Origin: Gammaproteobacteria bacterium
Lineage (GTDB): Bacteria > Pseudomonadota > Gammaproteobacteria > Pseudomonadales > Azotimanducaceae
Direction: 5' to 3'
NCBI GenBank assembly: GCA_026706935.1
Contig: JAPOXV010000013.1
Span: forward strand, 186,001 to 250,000
Length of the DNA: 64,000 nucleotides
How positions within the stretch are numbered: position 1 is the first letter of the stretch; each line of letters starts with the position of its first letter. This document shows, one piece after another, positions 1 to 8,508 of this stretch. Both the position numbers and the translations under genes were made by a program. The notes under the pieces are model-generated. The model worked only from the letters and a program-made list of their open reading frames with translations, ran no database searches and was not told where the DNA came from.

Positions 1-53
1 AACAGACTTGATCTACGTTTTATCTGGAGAGAGTCACACTATCAAGTCGGCCT

Positions 54-551
54 TCAGTCATCAAGAGTGATAGGGATTGAAGGAGGTCCTTCAACAACCA
101 ATCGCTGAACGAGACGCGGTAACGACCGCGGCGCAAAAAGCTCATCTATCGCTTTGTTCAGTGACGCTACCGACCACCATCGGAATTCGTAAAAGACGCC
201 GACTCTGCTCGGATCTGGATTGTTGTCTGCGGACGGTTCAAAACGCCGACTCTTAACTAGATAGATTCGTTCGTGCTGGTCAATTGCTGAAGCTGATTCC
301 TCAAACCCACGCTCGAATCGATGCGACCTTCGCCAGATTAATTTAGGTGAATCGGACAGATCGAAACCCGTTTCTTCCCAAACCTCTCGTCTTAGTGCAT
401 CGACAGGATCTTCATTCGACCGGACGCCACCGCCAGGCAACAACCAGAACTCACTGCCGCGCGTTGGATGCGCCATCCTTAGAAGAAGAACTTCGTTGGT
501 GTCGGACAATATCAACGCTCGCACCGCATGCCTAATCTGAACGCTATTCAT
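54..551 (-). CDS. Nudix hydrolase
   Basis: This 165-residue protein probably hydrolyses a nucleoside-diphosphate-linked compound in the cytoplasm; the substrate cannot be told. A complete Nudix box (G-x5-E-x7-R-E-U-x-E-E-x-G-U) is visible at about residues 41-63, ending in REVWEETGF, so the metal-binding glutamates are intact. The N-terminal beta strand (RHAVRALILSDTNEVLLLRM) is typical of the fold, and the length is normal for a single-domain Nudix enzyme. The ATG at 551 is the obvious start, although no strong ribosome binding site precedes it. It lies downstream of a DUF2332 gene on the same strand with about 110 bases between them, so co-transcription is possible but not shown. The family is secure; the specific reaction is not assignable. 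Confidence 0.9.
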   Translation of the reverse strand: MNSVQIRHAVRALILSDTNEVLLLRMAHPTRGSEFWLLPGGGVRSNEDPVDALRREVWEETGFDLSDSPKLIWRRSHRFERGFEESASAIDQHERIYLVKSRRFEPSADNNPDPSRVGVFYEFRWWSVASLNKAIDELFAPRSLPRLVQRLVVEGPPSIPITLDD

Positions 552-665
552 ATTTGCTTGTTTTCAATCTGGTTTTAGCGTACGGACACAACGAAGCATG
601 CGTGCGACGACTGACGTTTCCAGCCCCCGTAGATTCAGTCAACTGTTTTTGCCAATTCGCGCTTC

Positions 666-1712
666 TCAATCCCGCCACTTCATCCACCATCCATGTGGAG
701 ACGCATCAGCGAGAATCCTTGGGTGACCTGCGCCTTCTCGGTATCGCGTGATCGAAAGCGTTGGATCAGTTCCTTCAAGCGCAATCTGCCACACCGGTCG
801 TTTCTTACTCGCTTCTATAAGTGCGCGCTTTACACGCCTAAGGTTCTCCCTCGGAAACTGATACAAAGCGATTGTTGAATAGACGACTAATGCATGCTCG
901 TTGGAAATGGTTGATATCAAACCAGGGAGGACATCTGCCGCATCACCCGCATGCAAGTGAATGTCACTATGCGTGAACTCGTTCGCGGCGTCCATCAATT
1001 GCTGATGGCGTTCAACATGCTCCGGCCAGATCAACGCTCGTAACCACAGCAACTGATCAGAATCGTCGAGATCTACTGGGTCAAGATCGATGCCGTTTCT
1101 GCTTGCGACCGGTATCGTAGGTGCCAACGGCGGAAATGTAGTACACCCTTTTATTTCCGCTTCGAGGTGAATTCTTGAACCCGCCATTCCCCAATTCGTC
1201 CGTTCCTTTCGATCGTATGTGTAGGTGTAGTAGTAGCGATCGAAATTCAGGTTCAAGCCAGCGCTAGCGCCGACGTCAATAAGCGCAAGAGGTAAGCCTG
1301 ACTCCTCGCTGACTAGAGAGAAGGCTGGAAGTAAGCACGTGCATCGACGTACCACGTTCGTTTGGGTACGCCGCGTACTTATAAGCTCGACCACCGCGTC
1401 TTGGTGACGCAAGCAGAAGTCACGAAAGTCCGCAAATGCCGATTGATGGCTAGGCTTTTGACCTGACATGATTGGGTAATGAGCCGACAGGCGATGTTCA
1501 ACGCCCGTCAGCAACAAATACTGCGCCGCCGCGAAGAGCATATTCGGTGCAGGTTGATGCGTCTTCGTGCGCAGAGAGATATCGAGCAGATCGGCGTCAT
1601 TCGCTACCCCAAGCGCAAGTTCCTCGTACAGCGGTGACGCTAAATCCTTCGCTTCTACCGTCGCGAAACGGCGAAATGCGCTTTGGAGATCGTTCAGTGG
1701 ATGAGGTCGCAT
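666..1712 (-). CDS. DUF2332 family protein, methyltransferase-like
   Basis: This 348-residue protein matches the DUF2332 family, whose biochemical role is not established. The stretch LALIDVGASAGLNLNFDRY near residues 140-160 resembles motif I of a Rossmann-type SAM-binding fold. The conserved segment VVYSTIALYQFPRENLRRV and the C-terminal GxGHPRILADASPHGWWMKW are characteristic of the family. There is no signal peptide or membrane segment, so a cytoplasmic location is expected. Its length is usual for the family. A methyltransferase-like activity is an inference from the glycine-rich motif only. About 250 bases upstream lie empty before the truncated antitoxin gene; a 61-codon frame there (1719-1904) has no recognisable features. 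Confidence 0.75.
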   Translation of the reverse strand: MRPHPLNDLQSAFRRFATVEAKDLASPLYEELALGVANDADLLDISLRTKTHQPAPNMLFAAAQYLLLTGVEHRLSAHYPIMSGQKPSHQSAFADFRDFCLRHQDAVVELISTRRTQTNVVRRCTCLLPAFSLVSEESGLPLALIDVGASAGLNLNFDRYYYTYTYDRKERTNWGMAGSRIHLEAEIKGCTTFPPLAPTIPVASRNGIDLDPVDLDDSDQLLWLRALIWPEHVERHQQLMDAANEFTHSDIHLHAGDAADVLPGLISTISNEHALVVYSTIALYQFPRENLRRVKRALIEASKKRPVWQIALEGTDPTLSITRYREGAGHPRILADASPHGWWMKWRD

Positions 1713-1957
1713 AGGTGCCTAATCACTAACACGTGCATTCGTCCAACGCCAAAACTCCTTTTCAAAGCTAGATGAATTAAGTGTGCAATAGTCATTAATC
1801 GACACTGACTTCTCCGCGGTTGCAGCAAAGACTCGAGCTATTCTCCGACACACGGCATGCATCCAGAGTCGACGAATGTATTTACTTACTAAGGAACACC
1901 ACACGAGAAGCTTGAGCGGTTATTTAGTCGTGAAAGCGGATTTATCTGAATCGAGAG

Positions 1958-2158
1958 CTACCTGCTCATGCGCGCACAATATCGCTTCGCGGCGCGCTTC
2001 AGCGCCTCGTTAAGTTTGGGTGGATTCTGGAGAGCGTCATAGAACGTGTCCCAGTCCTTCTGATTCAACAGGATCCTCTCGTGAGATTCAATGGACCGGT
2101 CTGCTGCGTTGGTAGCATTAATACGCCAATGCGAGCATTCTTTGTCAGAGTCGGACAT
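1958..2158 (-). pseudogene. Truncated DUF1778 (TacA-type) antitoxin remnant
   Basis: The C-terminal two thirds of this 66-residue frame matches the DUF1778 antitoxin family: an alanine-rich stretch, then ERILLNQKDWDTFYDALQNPP and NEALKRAAKRY, the segment that normally wraps around a GNAT toxin. Full-length members carry roughly 40 further N-terminal residues forming the ribbon-helix-helix DNA-binding domain. Here that part is replaced by an unrelated 14-residue start (MSDSDKECSHWRIN). No GNAT acetyltransferase toxin gene lies downstream; the next gene is DUF2332. The likeliest reading is an orphan, 5'-truncated antitoxin that can no longer bind its operator. A surviving toxin-neutralising peptide cannot be excluded, because the toxin-binding tail looks well preserved. 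Confidence 0.6.
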
Positions 2159-2265
2159 CGCTGACAGACTTCATTCTGTAGAGAGACACTTATGTACACC
2201 AAATTAGTCGTATATCAATCGTACAACGAACAAGACGATTAGCTTGGATCAATTAACGCAACGCT

Positions 2266-2880
2266 CTATTCGAGACACTGACCCACGACGTCGGTTAATG
2301 CGTCGAAATCAACCGTGCCGTACTTGGCATCTGAATTCGCGTCAAAAAGAACAGAACGTATACCGATTGATTGAGCCGCAGAGACGTTAGCCGCGCGGTC
2401 GTCGACAAACAGGTCTGGAACATAGCCAATGCGATCGATGAGGCAGCGATACGCTTGTTCCGAAGGTTTCCGATAGCCGATATCGCCGCTGATCACGAAG
2501 CCTTTGAAGTAATCTTTAAGCGCATATCGCGCGCTAAGTTTGAGTGACCACCGCGAGACGTCGTTCGACAGACACCACGCGTCTAATCCTTCCTTTCGCG
2601 TAAATGAGAGAAAGTCACGACAACCGCGATTGAGTTCGTGCAAAGCGAGATATTCGTCCTCGACGTCCGGGGATAAGCCAAGCTCACGCCAGAATTCATC
2701 AACGTCTAGTTGACCGAGGCTGGTTTTCTTGTAAAGCATGTTTAGCTTGTTTGTATCGATTGTCGAACCGAGCTTATTGAGAAACGGGACAAGTAGCTCC
2801 GCAACATCGTCCTCCGCTCGAAAGATCACGCCCATTGCATCTAAGACGATGGTGCGCTTACGTTTCACTGCAGATCTCAT
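2266..2880 (-). CDS. HAD-superfamily hydrolase with variant motif I
   Basis: This 204-residue soluble protein has the four HAD motifs in order. Motif I is IVLDAMGVIF near residue 14, motif II is CLSNDVS near residue 98, the motif III lysine sits in YRKPSEQAY, and motif IV is LFVDDRAANV near residue 157. It has a helical cap between motifs I and II as in class IA enzymes. The second aspartate of the usual DxD, the general acid/base of phosphatases, is methionine here (D-A-M), as in some HAD subgroups, so a normal phosphomonoesterase activity should not be assumed. The gene starts 43 bases after the glycosidase-like gene on the same strand and may be its operon partner. Confidence 0.85.
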   Translation of the reverse strand: MRSAVKRKRTIVLDAMGVIFRAEDDVAELLVPFLNKLGSTIDTNKLNMLYKKTSLGQLDVDEFWRELGLSPDVEDEYLALHELNRGCRDFLSFTRKEGLDAWCLSNDVSRWSLKLSARYALKDYFKGFVISGDIGYRKPSEQAYRCLIDRIGYVPDLFVDDRAANVSAAQSIGIRSVLFDANSDAKYGTVDFDALTDVVGQCLE

Positions 2881-2923
2881 TTTTCATTCGGCGAAGTCGA
2901 ACGATCGTCGAACAACATACGCT

Positions 2924-4327
2924 TCATGCATCGTCGTGGTTGATCAGGCTAAATGAATAAACAGTTGCACGTCGAAACGCGAATTGGATTTGAAGCGTAT
3001 CGCGGTTCACCGCAGCCAACTTAGTACTGTCTCGCCATCGTACTTCCGCGTCTGTAACGCTGCTCGTCAAAGGTTCGCTCTCGGTTAAGACTTGCCTTTC
3101 TTCGTTCAACGCGCGAACCACAAGCTCGCCGCCCGGTTGTATATCTGCAGTCACGCGCAGTGCGTCATCTTTATGGAACAAGGCTGTTGTCGTTACCAAT
3201 GCGTAATTGATCGAATCTTCCGGCTCGTATCCTGCGAATCCATCGGGACGTAGCGTCGCCAAGCAGAAATACCCGTTTCGCCAGCTCGTGTGCAACCCGT
3301 CATTACCGCCGTAATAAAACCGAATCTTGTCCTTTTCGAAGATCGGGGCGGCGCCGGGAAACACACAACCCCAGTCGTAGTCGCCTTCGTTTTTTCCACT
3401 TCGGATAAACGGAGTTCCCGGTAGCACGCGATGCCATGACGTCGTATCTGGACTCCACGAGAGTTCGGTCCACACTCGATCAGAAACCTGATCGTGAATC
3501 GCCAGGAGACCGATATATACGCCACCATGAAAAAAGACTGGCATCGCGTAAGTTTGGTGTCGTTCATCTAAACCCTCGAGTACAACTTTTGTCGCTTCCC
3601 AGGTCACGAAATCGTGGCTGGATGTCCGCGCGACTTGACGTTGAAACGTCGTGCTCCATTGGCGGGTAATCCCGACGTACTTGCCGAGGGTCGGTGCCCA
3701 GAATGCGTTGTTGTGAGTATCTCCTGCACTGTTCGCTTCTGGACAAGCGATCGGCGAATCCCAACGTACACCATCTCTGGAGAAAGCGACAGAAAGGATT
3801 TCCGATTTCAGAAGTGCTTTGTAGCGTCGCTTTGGGTCTGACTCGACGTTGTCCTTAAAGATTCCAGAACCGTGCGGACCTGCTCGACTCGCCCTGGACT
3901 CTCCTCGCCCTCGCCATAGGATGTTATTCGCCTTGCTTCCCGCGTAGTCGACCAGCCCTACCTCGGGTTTAGTCCACTGCAAGCCGTCTGTCGAGGTGGC
4001 ATAACATATCGCCATCTCGCGATCGACCGGTGCTTGGTATTTCGTTTCACGCCATTGTTTCGCGTTCATTCCCTTCGCGGAACGATCAACAATGAATGGA
4101 CTGTACCAAACCTTGTAGAGCTGCTCCTCTTCGTCAAAAATGACGTTGGCGTAGAGATTGTCAAAGCGCTTTTCCCAAGGTCTATCCTCACCAAACAGAG
4201 GATTGTTCTCGTTCTTCTCGATTACGCCTAAAGTGAGTGCCGCGTTTTCCGTATCTTCGACGATACTAGAATCAAGGAGAAGATGTCGGCGCGCCAAGTC
4301 ACAATCATGCAGACGCTCGCTCTGCAT
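2924..4327 (-). CDS. Five-bladed beta-propeller glycosidase-like protein (GH32/GH43-like)
   Basis: This 467-residue protein looks like the glycosyl-hydrolase GH32/GH43-type five-bladed propeller group. It has repeated strand patterns such as NNPLFGEDRPWEKRFDNLYA followed by VWYSPF, later FKDNVESDPKRRYKALLK, and a last blade with GCVFPGAAPIFEKDKIRFYYGG. There is no signal peptide, so it would act in the cytoplasm, which fits processing of imported oligosaccharides. The C-terminal 90 residues (from about RVTADIQPGGELVVRALN) look like a beta-sandwich, as in GH32-type enzymes. Catalytic acids cannot be assigned with certainty from the sequence alone. It lies between the CoxE-like gene (36 bases upstream) and the HAD gene. 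The fold is likely; the sugar specificity is unknown. Confidence 0.65.
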   Translation of the reverse strand: MQSERLHDCDLARRHLLLDSSIVEDTENAALTLGVIEKNENNPLFGEDRPWEKRFDNLYANVIFDEEEQLYKVWYSPFIVDRSAKGMNAKQWRETKYQAPVDREMAICYATSTDGLQWTKPEVGLVDYAGSKANNILWRGRGESRASRAGPHGSGIFKDNVESDPKRRYKALLKSEILSVAFSRDGVRWDSPIACPEANSAGDTHNNAFWAPTLGKYVGITRQWSTTFQRQVARTSSHDFVTWEATKVVLEGLDERHQTYAMPVFFHGGVYIGLLAIHDQVSDRVWTELSWSPDTTSWHRVLPGTPFIRSGKNEGDYDWGCVFPGAAPIFEKDKIRFYYGGNDGLHTSWRNGYFCLATLRPDGFAGYEPEDSINYALVTTTALFHKDDALRVTADIQPGGELVVRALNEERQVLTESEPLTSSVTDAEVRWRDSTKLAAVNRDTLQIQFAFRRATVYSFSLINHDDA

Positions 4328-4363
4328 GGATAAATCTCGTTTTTCTATCTGTGTCTTGCTTGT

Positions 4364-5539
4364 CTACTTGGAAAGCAAGCTCATTGCGTCTTCAAGACCG
4401 CGAATGGTGAGTGGGTACATGCGATTTTCTACCAACTCTTGAGTAATAGCGACAGAAGACGAGTATTCCCACGTCTCTTGGGGCGTCGGATTGATCCAGA
4501 TCAGCTTCGGATAAATAGTGCTGATTCGCTGCATCCAGACCGCGCCGGGTTCTTCATTCCAGTGCTCGACGCTACCACCTGAATGCGTGATTTCATAGGG
4601 TGCCATCGTCGCATCACCGACGATCACGACACGATAGTCGCTACCGTACTTATTCAGGATTTCCCACGTTGGGATCCTCTCACTCAAGCGGCGCTTGTTA
4701 TCCTGCCAAACCGATTCATACAGGAAGTTGTGAAAGTAGAAGCTCTCGAGATGCTTGAACTCCGTCCGCGTCGCTGAGAATAGTTCCTCGCAAATCTTGA
4801 CATGCGCATCCATCGATCCGCCGATATCGAAGAACGTTAGAACCTTTACGGTATTTCTTCGTTCTGGTCGCATCTTAATGTCCAACATGCCGCCGTTGTG
4901 CGCCGTCGACTGGATCGTGTTGTCCATATCGAGTTCTTCATCGGCACCCTGTCGTGCGAACTTCCGTAGTCGTCGCAACGCCATCTTGATATTACGCGTA
5001 CCGAGTTCGACCGAGTCGTCTAGATTCTTATATTGGCGCTGGTCCCAAACCTTCCGTGCTTTACGTTTTTTACCTTTGCCTTTTCCGCCCGGTCCCGATT
5101 GACCATCTTGATCAGCGTCGCCATCTTGCCCTTCACGGCGTGCTTGCTCGGCTTCTTGGCGAGCCTGTTCTTCAGCTTCCTCGCGAAGTTTCTTAGCGAT
5201 ACCTTCGATGAACGCTTCAAGCCCACCTAGCGACTCGATTTCAGCGAGATCCTTTTCATCAAGCAGTTGCTCGATTTCATGCCGCAACCACTCATCTGGA
5301 ATGAGCGATTCGAGCAATCCATGTAGATCGTCTAGTCCCTTGAAATATGCAGAGAATGCACGATCAAACTTGTCGTAGTTCTTCTCGTCTTTGACCAAGC
5401 ACGTCCGACTCAAGAGGTAGAAGTCGTCGATGTTGGCATAAACGAGCCGTTGCTTCATGGCACCGATCAAATCCATCAATTCGCGGATTGTCGCTGGTAC
5501 GTTGTAGCGGCGTAACGTCAGGAAAAAGTTAATGAGCAT
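4364..5539 (-). CDS. VWA-domain protein, CoxE-like
   Basis: This 391-residue cytoplasmic protein belongs to the CoxE-like von Willebrand A group, which works with a MoxR AAA+ ATPase as a metal-dependent chaperone or cofactor-insertion pair. The N-terminal helical part (residues 1-110) precedes a charged low-complexity linker rich in E, Q, A, R, D and G (about 115-160), then a VWA domain from about 210. The MIDAS site reads FFDIGGSMDAH, with glycine where the consensus DxSxS has its first serine. The ATG at 5539 follows a GGAG ribosome site. It starts 13 bases after the MoxR gene ends, so the two are co-transcribed. The client protein is not identified; no CO-dehydrogenase or methanol-dehydrogenase genes are in the window. 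Confidence 0.85.
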   Translation of the reverse strand: MLINFFLTLRRYNVPATIRELMDLIGAMKQRLVYANIDDFYLLSRTCLVKDEKNYDKFDRAFSAYFKGLDDLHGLLESLIPDEWLRHEIEQLLDEKDLAEIESLGGLEAFIEGIAKKLREEAEEQARQEAEQARREGQDGDADQDGQSGPGGKGKGKKRKARKVWDQRQYKNLDDSVELGTRNIKMALRRLRKFARQGADEELDMDNTIQSTAHNGGMLDIKMRPERRNTVKVLTFFDIGGSMDAHVKICEELFSATRTEFKHLESFYFHNFLYESVWQDNKRRLSERIPTWEILNKYGSDYRVVIVGDATMAPYEITHSGGSVEHWNEEPGAVWMQRISTIYPKLIWINPTPQETWEYSSSVAITQELVENRMYPLTIRGLEDAMSLLSK

Positions 5540-5552
5540 CGACGGCGATCTC

Positions 5553-6401
5553 CTAGCCGCGATTGTCCCGACGGTTCATAAACGCTAAGCGTTCGAGCAG
5601 ATGAACGTCTTGTTCGTTCTTGACGAGCGCCCCATATAGTGGTGGTATTGCACTGCTCGTGTCGCGATTGGTAAGGATCTCGTCCGGAATATCGTCCGCC
5701 ATCAGCAACTTGAGCCAATCAAGCAATTCGCTCGTACTTGGCTTCTTCTTCAGTCCAGGGACCTTGCGTACGTCGAAGAAGATCTCCATTGCTTCTTTGA
5801 CGAGATCTTTCTTGATCGCCGGGTAATGAACCTCGACGATCTGCTCCATGGTTTCTCGATCTGGGAAGTTAATGTAGTGGAAGAAACAACGTCGCAAGAA
5901 CGCATCCGGCAGTTCTTTTTCGTTGTTTGAGGTAATCACGACGACGGGGCGATGCTTGGCAACGATCGTCTCCTGGGTTTCGTAAACGAAAAATTCCATG
6001 CGGTCGAGTTCTTGAAGTAAGTCGTTCGGAAACTCAATATCGGCCTTGTCAATTTCGTCGATCAGCAGCACGCAACGCTCATCAGACGTGAACGCATCCC
6101 ACAACTTGCCGCGCTTGATGTAGTTGCGAATGTCACCAACACGTTCATCACCCAGCTGCGAATCCCGCAGGCGTGACACAGCGTCGTACTCGTATAGCCC
6201 CTGGCTCGCTTTCGTCTGCGACTTGATGTGCCACTCGATGATGTCGCAACCCAGCGACTTCGCGATCTCGACCGCAAGTAACGTCTTACCAGTACCTGGT
6301 TCACCTTTGACCAACAATGGACGTTCGAGCTTGACCGCCGCGTCTACGGCCATAGAAAGCTCGTCCGTCGAGATATAGGTGTCGGTACTGTCAAAAATCA
6401 T
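5553..6401 (-). CDS. MoxR-family AAA+ ATPase
   Basis: A MoxR-type AAA+ ATPase of about 282 residues. Visible motifs are Walker A GEPGTGKTLLA, Walker B VLLIDEIDKAD, sensor 1 VVITSNNEKELPDAFLRRC with a paired arginine in the finger position, and a C-terminal lid region. The open frame extends 18 codons further up to 6455, but the internal ATG at 6401 (MIFDSTDTYIST) matches the usual start of the family. Such ATPases remodel or mature a target together with a VWA partner, and the CoxE-like gene follows after 13 bases. No nearby gene suggests the target, so the pair may serve a complex encoded elsewhere. Confidence 0.88.
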   Translation of the reverse strand: MIFDSTDTYISTDELSMAVDAAVKLERPLLVKGEPGTGKTLLAVEIAKSLGCDIIEWHIKSQTKASQGLYEYDAVSRLRDSQLGDERVGDIRNYIKRGKLWDAFTSDERCVLLIDEIDKADIEFPNDLLQELDRMEFFVYETQETIVAKHRPVVVITSNNEKELPDAFLRRCFFHYINFPDRETMEQIVEVHYPAIKKDLVKEAMEIFFDVRKVPGLKKKPSTSELLDWLKLLMADDIPDEILTNRDTSSAIPPLYGALVKNEQDVHLLERLAFMNRRDNRG

Positions 6402-6470
6402 GGAATATCCGGCATTAGAAAAGTAGAGTGCGCACGTTTCGACCGAACTGCGCACAACGTGGCATTTTAG

Positions 6471-6935
6471 CTATGTTCGCTCGTTAGTCGTTTCAATCGC
6501 AATCGCCGCTTCTTGAGCATCGCATGCATCGTTTTCGATCACATTCTCTTCCGCATCTCTCCCACTTGATGTTTGATACTTTCGCACCGTTCGTATGCGC
6601 CGATGTACAAATTCTGACATGTGTCGGTAACCTAGGTTAAAACCGTAGAGTAGGAGAGTTGCTGCAAGGATAGTGAAGGATCCGATCGTCGCAGCCGTTG
6701 CCGACAGGGCGTAGTTTGCCTCTGGATCGAGAAATACTTGAAAGATCAATGTGACGAACAGAGGTGCTAAGTAGACCTCGTTAAACGGAATAGGTACCAA
6801 CATCCAGAAGACGCCCATCGCGCCGAGAAAAAACGCAAGGTAGAAACGTCGCCGCAATGGATACACGCAGAGCGCGATCAGCCCGATACCGAATGCATAC
6901 AGCACGATCCAAGCGACCCAATACGCTGTTTCCAT
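6471..6935 (-). CDS. Small inner-membrane protein, unknown function
   Basis: This 154-residue protein has about three or four hydrophobic helices: residues 5-27, 30-50, 55-70 and 78-100. A basic, cytoplasm-facing C-terminal tail follows (HRRIRTVRKYQTSSGRDAEEN). I do not recognise a named domain. It is embedded in a tight minus-strand run, starting 11 bases after ycgN ends, and lies about 70 bases before the MoxR gene. That spacing suggests co-expression with the rnd/ycgN group rather than a separate function. The ATG at 6935 is the only sensible start. Small membrane proteins of this size are commonly annotated as hypothetical in gammaproteobacteria. Confidence 0.7.
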   Translation of the reverse strand: METAYWVAWIVLYAFGIGLIALCVYPLRRRFYLAFFLGAMGVFWMLVPIPFNEVYLAPLFVTLIFQVFLDPEANYALSATAATIGSFTILAATLLLYGFNLGYRHMSEFVHRRIRTVRKYQTSSGRDAEENVIENDACDAQEAAIAIETTNERT

Positions 6936-6946
6936 CTAGTATCTAC

Positions 6947-7384
6947 CTAAACCCACTTTAGGATACTCGACGCAATGTCATCGGGATGTACATTCGCGGC
7001 TGAGACGACCTTATCGGTCACACTGACACCCGCGTCTGTGACTGTTTCCGTGGTTCCGGAAATAAGCGGGTGCCAATCTTCTAACGGTCGACCTTCCGCA
7101 ACACGGCGATAAGCGCACGTCTCCGGTAACCAATGGAATGCTCGTGCTGTCTCAGGCGTAAGTTCGACGCAATCCGGCACGAGCTCGTGACGTTTTGGAT
7201 ATTTCGTACAACGCCGCGTCGGTATGTCTAGAAGCGCACAAACTAATGTCGTAGTAATCACTTGCTCGGATTCGCTAGCTCGGAATCGCAATCGACAACA
7301 CTGTGCACAGCCGTCGCATAACGCTTCCCACTCCGAATCGTCAAGCTCTTCGAGCGATTTAGTCTCCCAAAAGCGGTCACTCAT
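6947..7384 (-). CDS. ycgN: YcgN/UPF0260 family cysteine-cluster protein
   Basis: This protein of about 145 residues carries the YcgN signature near its N-terminus: WEALCDGCAQCCRLRF, a CxxCxxCC metal-binding cluster of the zinc/iron-chelating YkgJ type. Further conserved cysteines and acidic residues follow (ALLDIPTRRCTKYPKRHELVPDCVELTP, LPETCAYR). The frame could begin at a TTG at 7393, but the ATG at 7384 (MSDRFWE) is better. It lies 17 bases after ribonuclease D, the same neighbourhood found in other gammaproteobacteria. The molecular role of the family is unknown; metal binding is inferred from the cysteines. No membrane segment or export signal is seen. Confidence 0.88.
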   Translation of the reverse strand: MSDRFWETKSLEELDDSEWEALCDGCAQCCRLRFRASESEQVITTTLVCALLDIPTRRCTKYPKRHELVPDCVELTPETARAFHWLPETCAYRRVAEGRPLEDWHPLISGTTETVTDAGVSVTDKVVSAANVHPDDIASSILKWV

Positions 7385-7401
7385 GACTGCCAATCAATCG
7401 C

Positions 7402-8508
7402 TTACTTCGCGATCGCCACTTCGCGAGCAAATTTATCCGCCGCGCTTCGAGTCGCTTCGCCGATCAATTCAGTTCGCCAACGCCCGAACCAGGAAGGAAG
7501 TTCCCCGTCGCTTAAGTACGTACGGATCGCGAAAAGCAAGTCCTTATTGGAACCAAGCACCTCCTCGCTGAGATTCATCTCATTGGCCAAAGCATTACAC
7601 TGCTCACCCAGTGCCTGAACGGTCTTTCGCAACCGCTTCGGTGGTGTGAGTTCACTCCTCTTGGCTGCGCCTTGCGCTTGACGATAGAGTTCTTGCAGCT
7701 TGCGGCGATGCCTATCGACCTGTCTAGACGAGAGTACTTTGCGTAGTGTGTGGTCCTTTAGGGATCGTTCATTCGCGAGCTGAAACAGCTGGTCTCGGGA
7801 AAGGATCCAGTTCTTGGGGATATCCATCGATTCCGCACGTTTTGTGCGCCAAGACTCGAGTGACTTGAGAAACTGCAACCCACGTTCACTTAGTTGCATC
7901 AGTCGACGCGCATTCCCAACAACCCAACTTGGATCGTCTGCTTCCGGGCTTTGCAGCCGGTTCCGTTCCTCTAGATACCACTCCAATCGGCCAGTGTCCC
8001 GAAGCTGTTTCGCTAGAACGTCCCAAAGTTCGTGGAGATGTGCAATATCCAGCGCCGCGTAATCGAGCTGCTTGCGAGAAAGCGGTCTAGCGTGCCACTC
8101 AGACCTCTGCATGGATTTGTCGAGTTTGACGTCGAACTGATGTTGAACCAGCTTCGCGTAACTCTGCATCTGCCCCGAATGCAGAAACGCAAGCGCGAGT
8201 TGCGTGTCTTCGATAACGCCGACGTCGTCTTGGAAAACTTCATTCAACACTTCAATGTCGTTCGAAATGCTGTGTGCAATACGGACAATGTCGTCGTCTT
8301 GAAACCAGTGCTTCATCTGATCGATGGGGAGATTCGCACGCAAGTCGATGATCCCGATACGTTCACCCGTGTCGATCTGCAGCAATTCCGGGATCGGTTT
8401 GAACGTCTTTTTACGCGTAAATTCCGTGTCGAAGCTAAATGTCCGAGGTGTCTCGTCAACAAAATCGCGAAATACGCTCTCTGAATCTATGAACGCGTAA
8501 TTAGGCAT
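7402..8508 (-). CDS. rnd: Ribonuclease D
   Basis: Ribonuclease D trims the 3' ends of tRNA precursors and other small structured RNAs. The 368-residue length is standard. The DEDDy exonuclease domain occupies the first half: motif I FDTEF near residue 26, motif II around HSISNDIEVL, and motif III YAALDIAHLHEL, which gives the catalytic tyrosine and aspartate. The HRDC domain begins near residue 200 (ARRLMQLSERGLQFLKSLESW) and is followed by a second helical HRDC-like part. The gene overlaps the end of recR by 8 bases, which indicates translational coupling in the dnaX-ybaB-recR-rnd unit. Nothing looks damaged. Confidence 0.95.
   Translation of the reverse strand: MPNYAFIDSESVFRDFVDETPRTFSFDTEFTRKKTFKPIPELLQIDTGERIGIIDLRANLPIDQMKHWFQDDDIVRIAHSISNDIEVLNEVFQDDVGVIEDTQLALAFLHSGQMQSYAKLVQHQFDVKLDKSMQRSEWHARPLSRKQLDYAALDIAHLHELWDVLAKQLRDTGRLEWYLEERNRLQSPEADDPSWVVGNARRLMQLSERGLQFLKSLESWRTKRAESMDIPKNWILSRDQLFQLANERSLKDHTLRKVLSSRQVDRHRRKLQELYRQAQGAAKRSELTPPKRLRKTVQALGEQCNALANEMNLSEEVLGSNKDLLFAIRTYLSDGELPSWFGRWRTELIGEATRSAADKFAREVAIAK

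Noticed and set aside
1719-1904. 61-codon minus-strand frame upstream of DUF2332
   Set aside because: No family features, no ribosome site, and codon content unlike neighbouring genes; most likely chance.
4755-5230. Plus-strand frames opposite the CoxE-like gene
   Set aside because: Antisense shadows of a well-supported gene; no independent motif, hydrophobicity is a consequence of the charged linker read in reverse.
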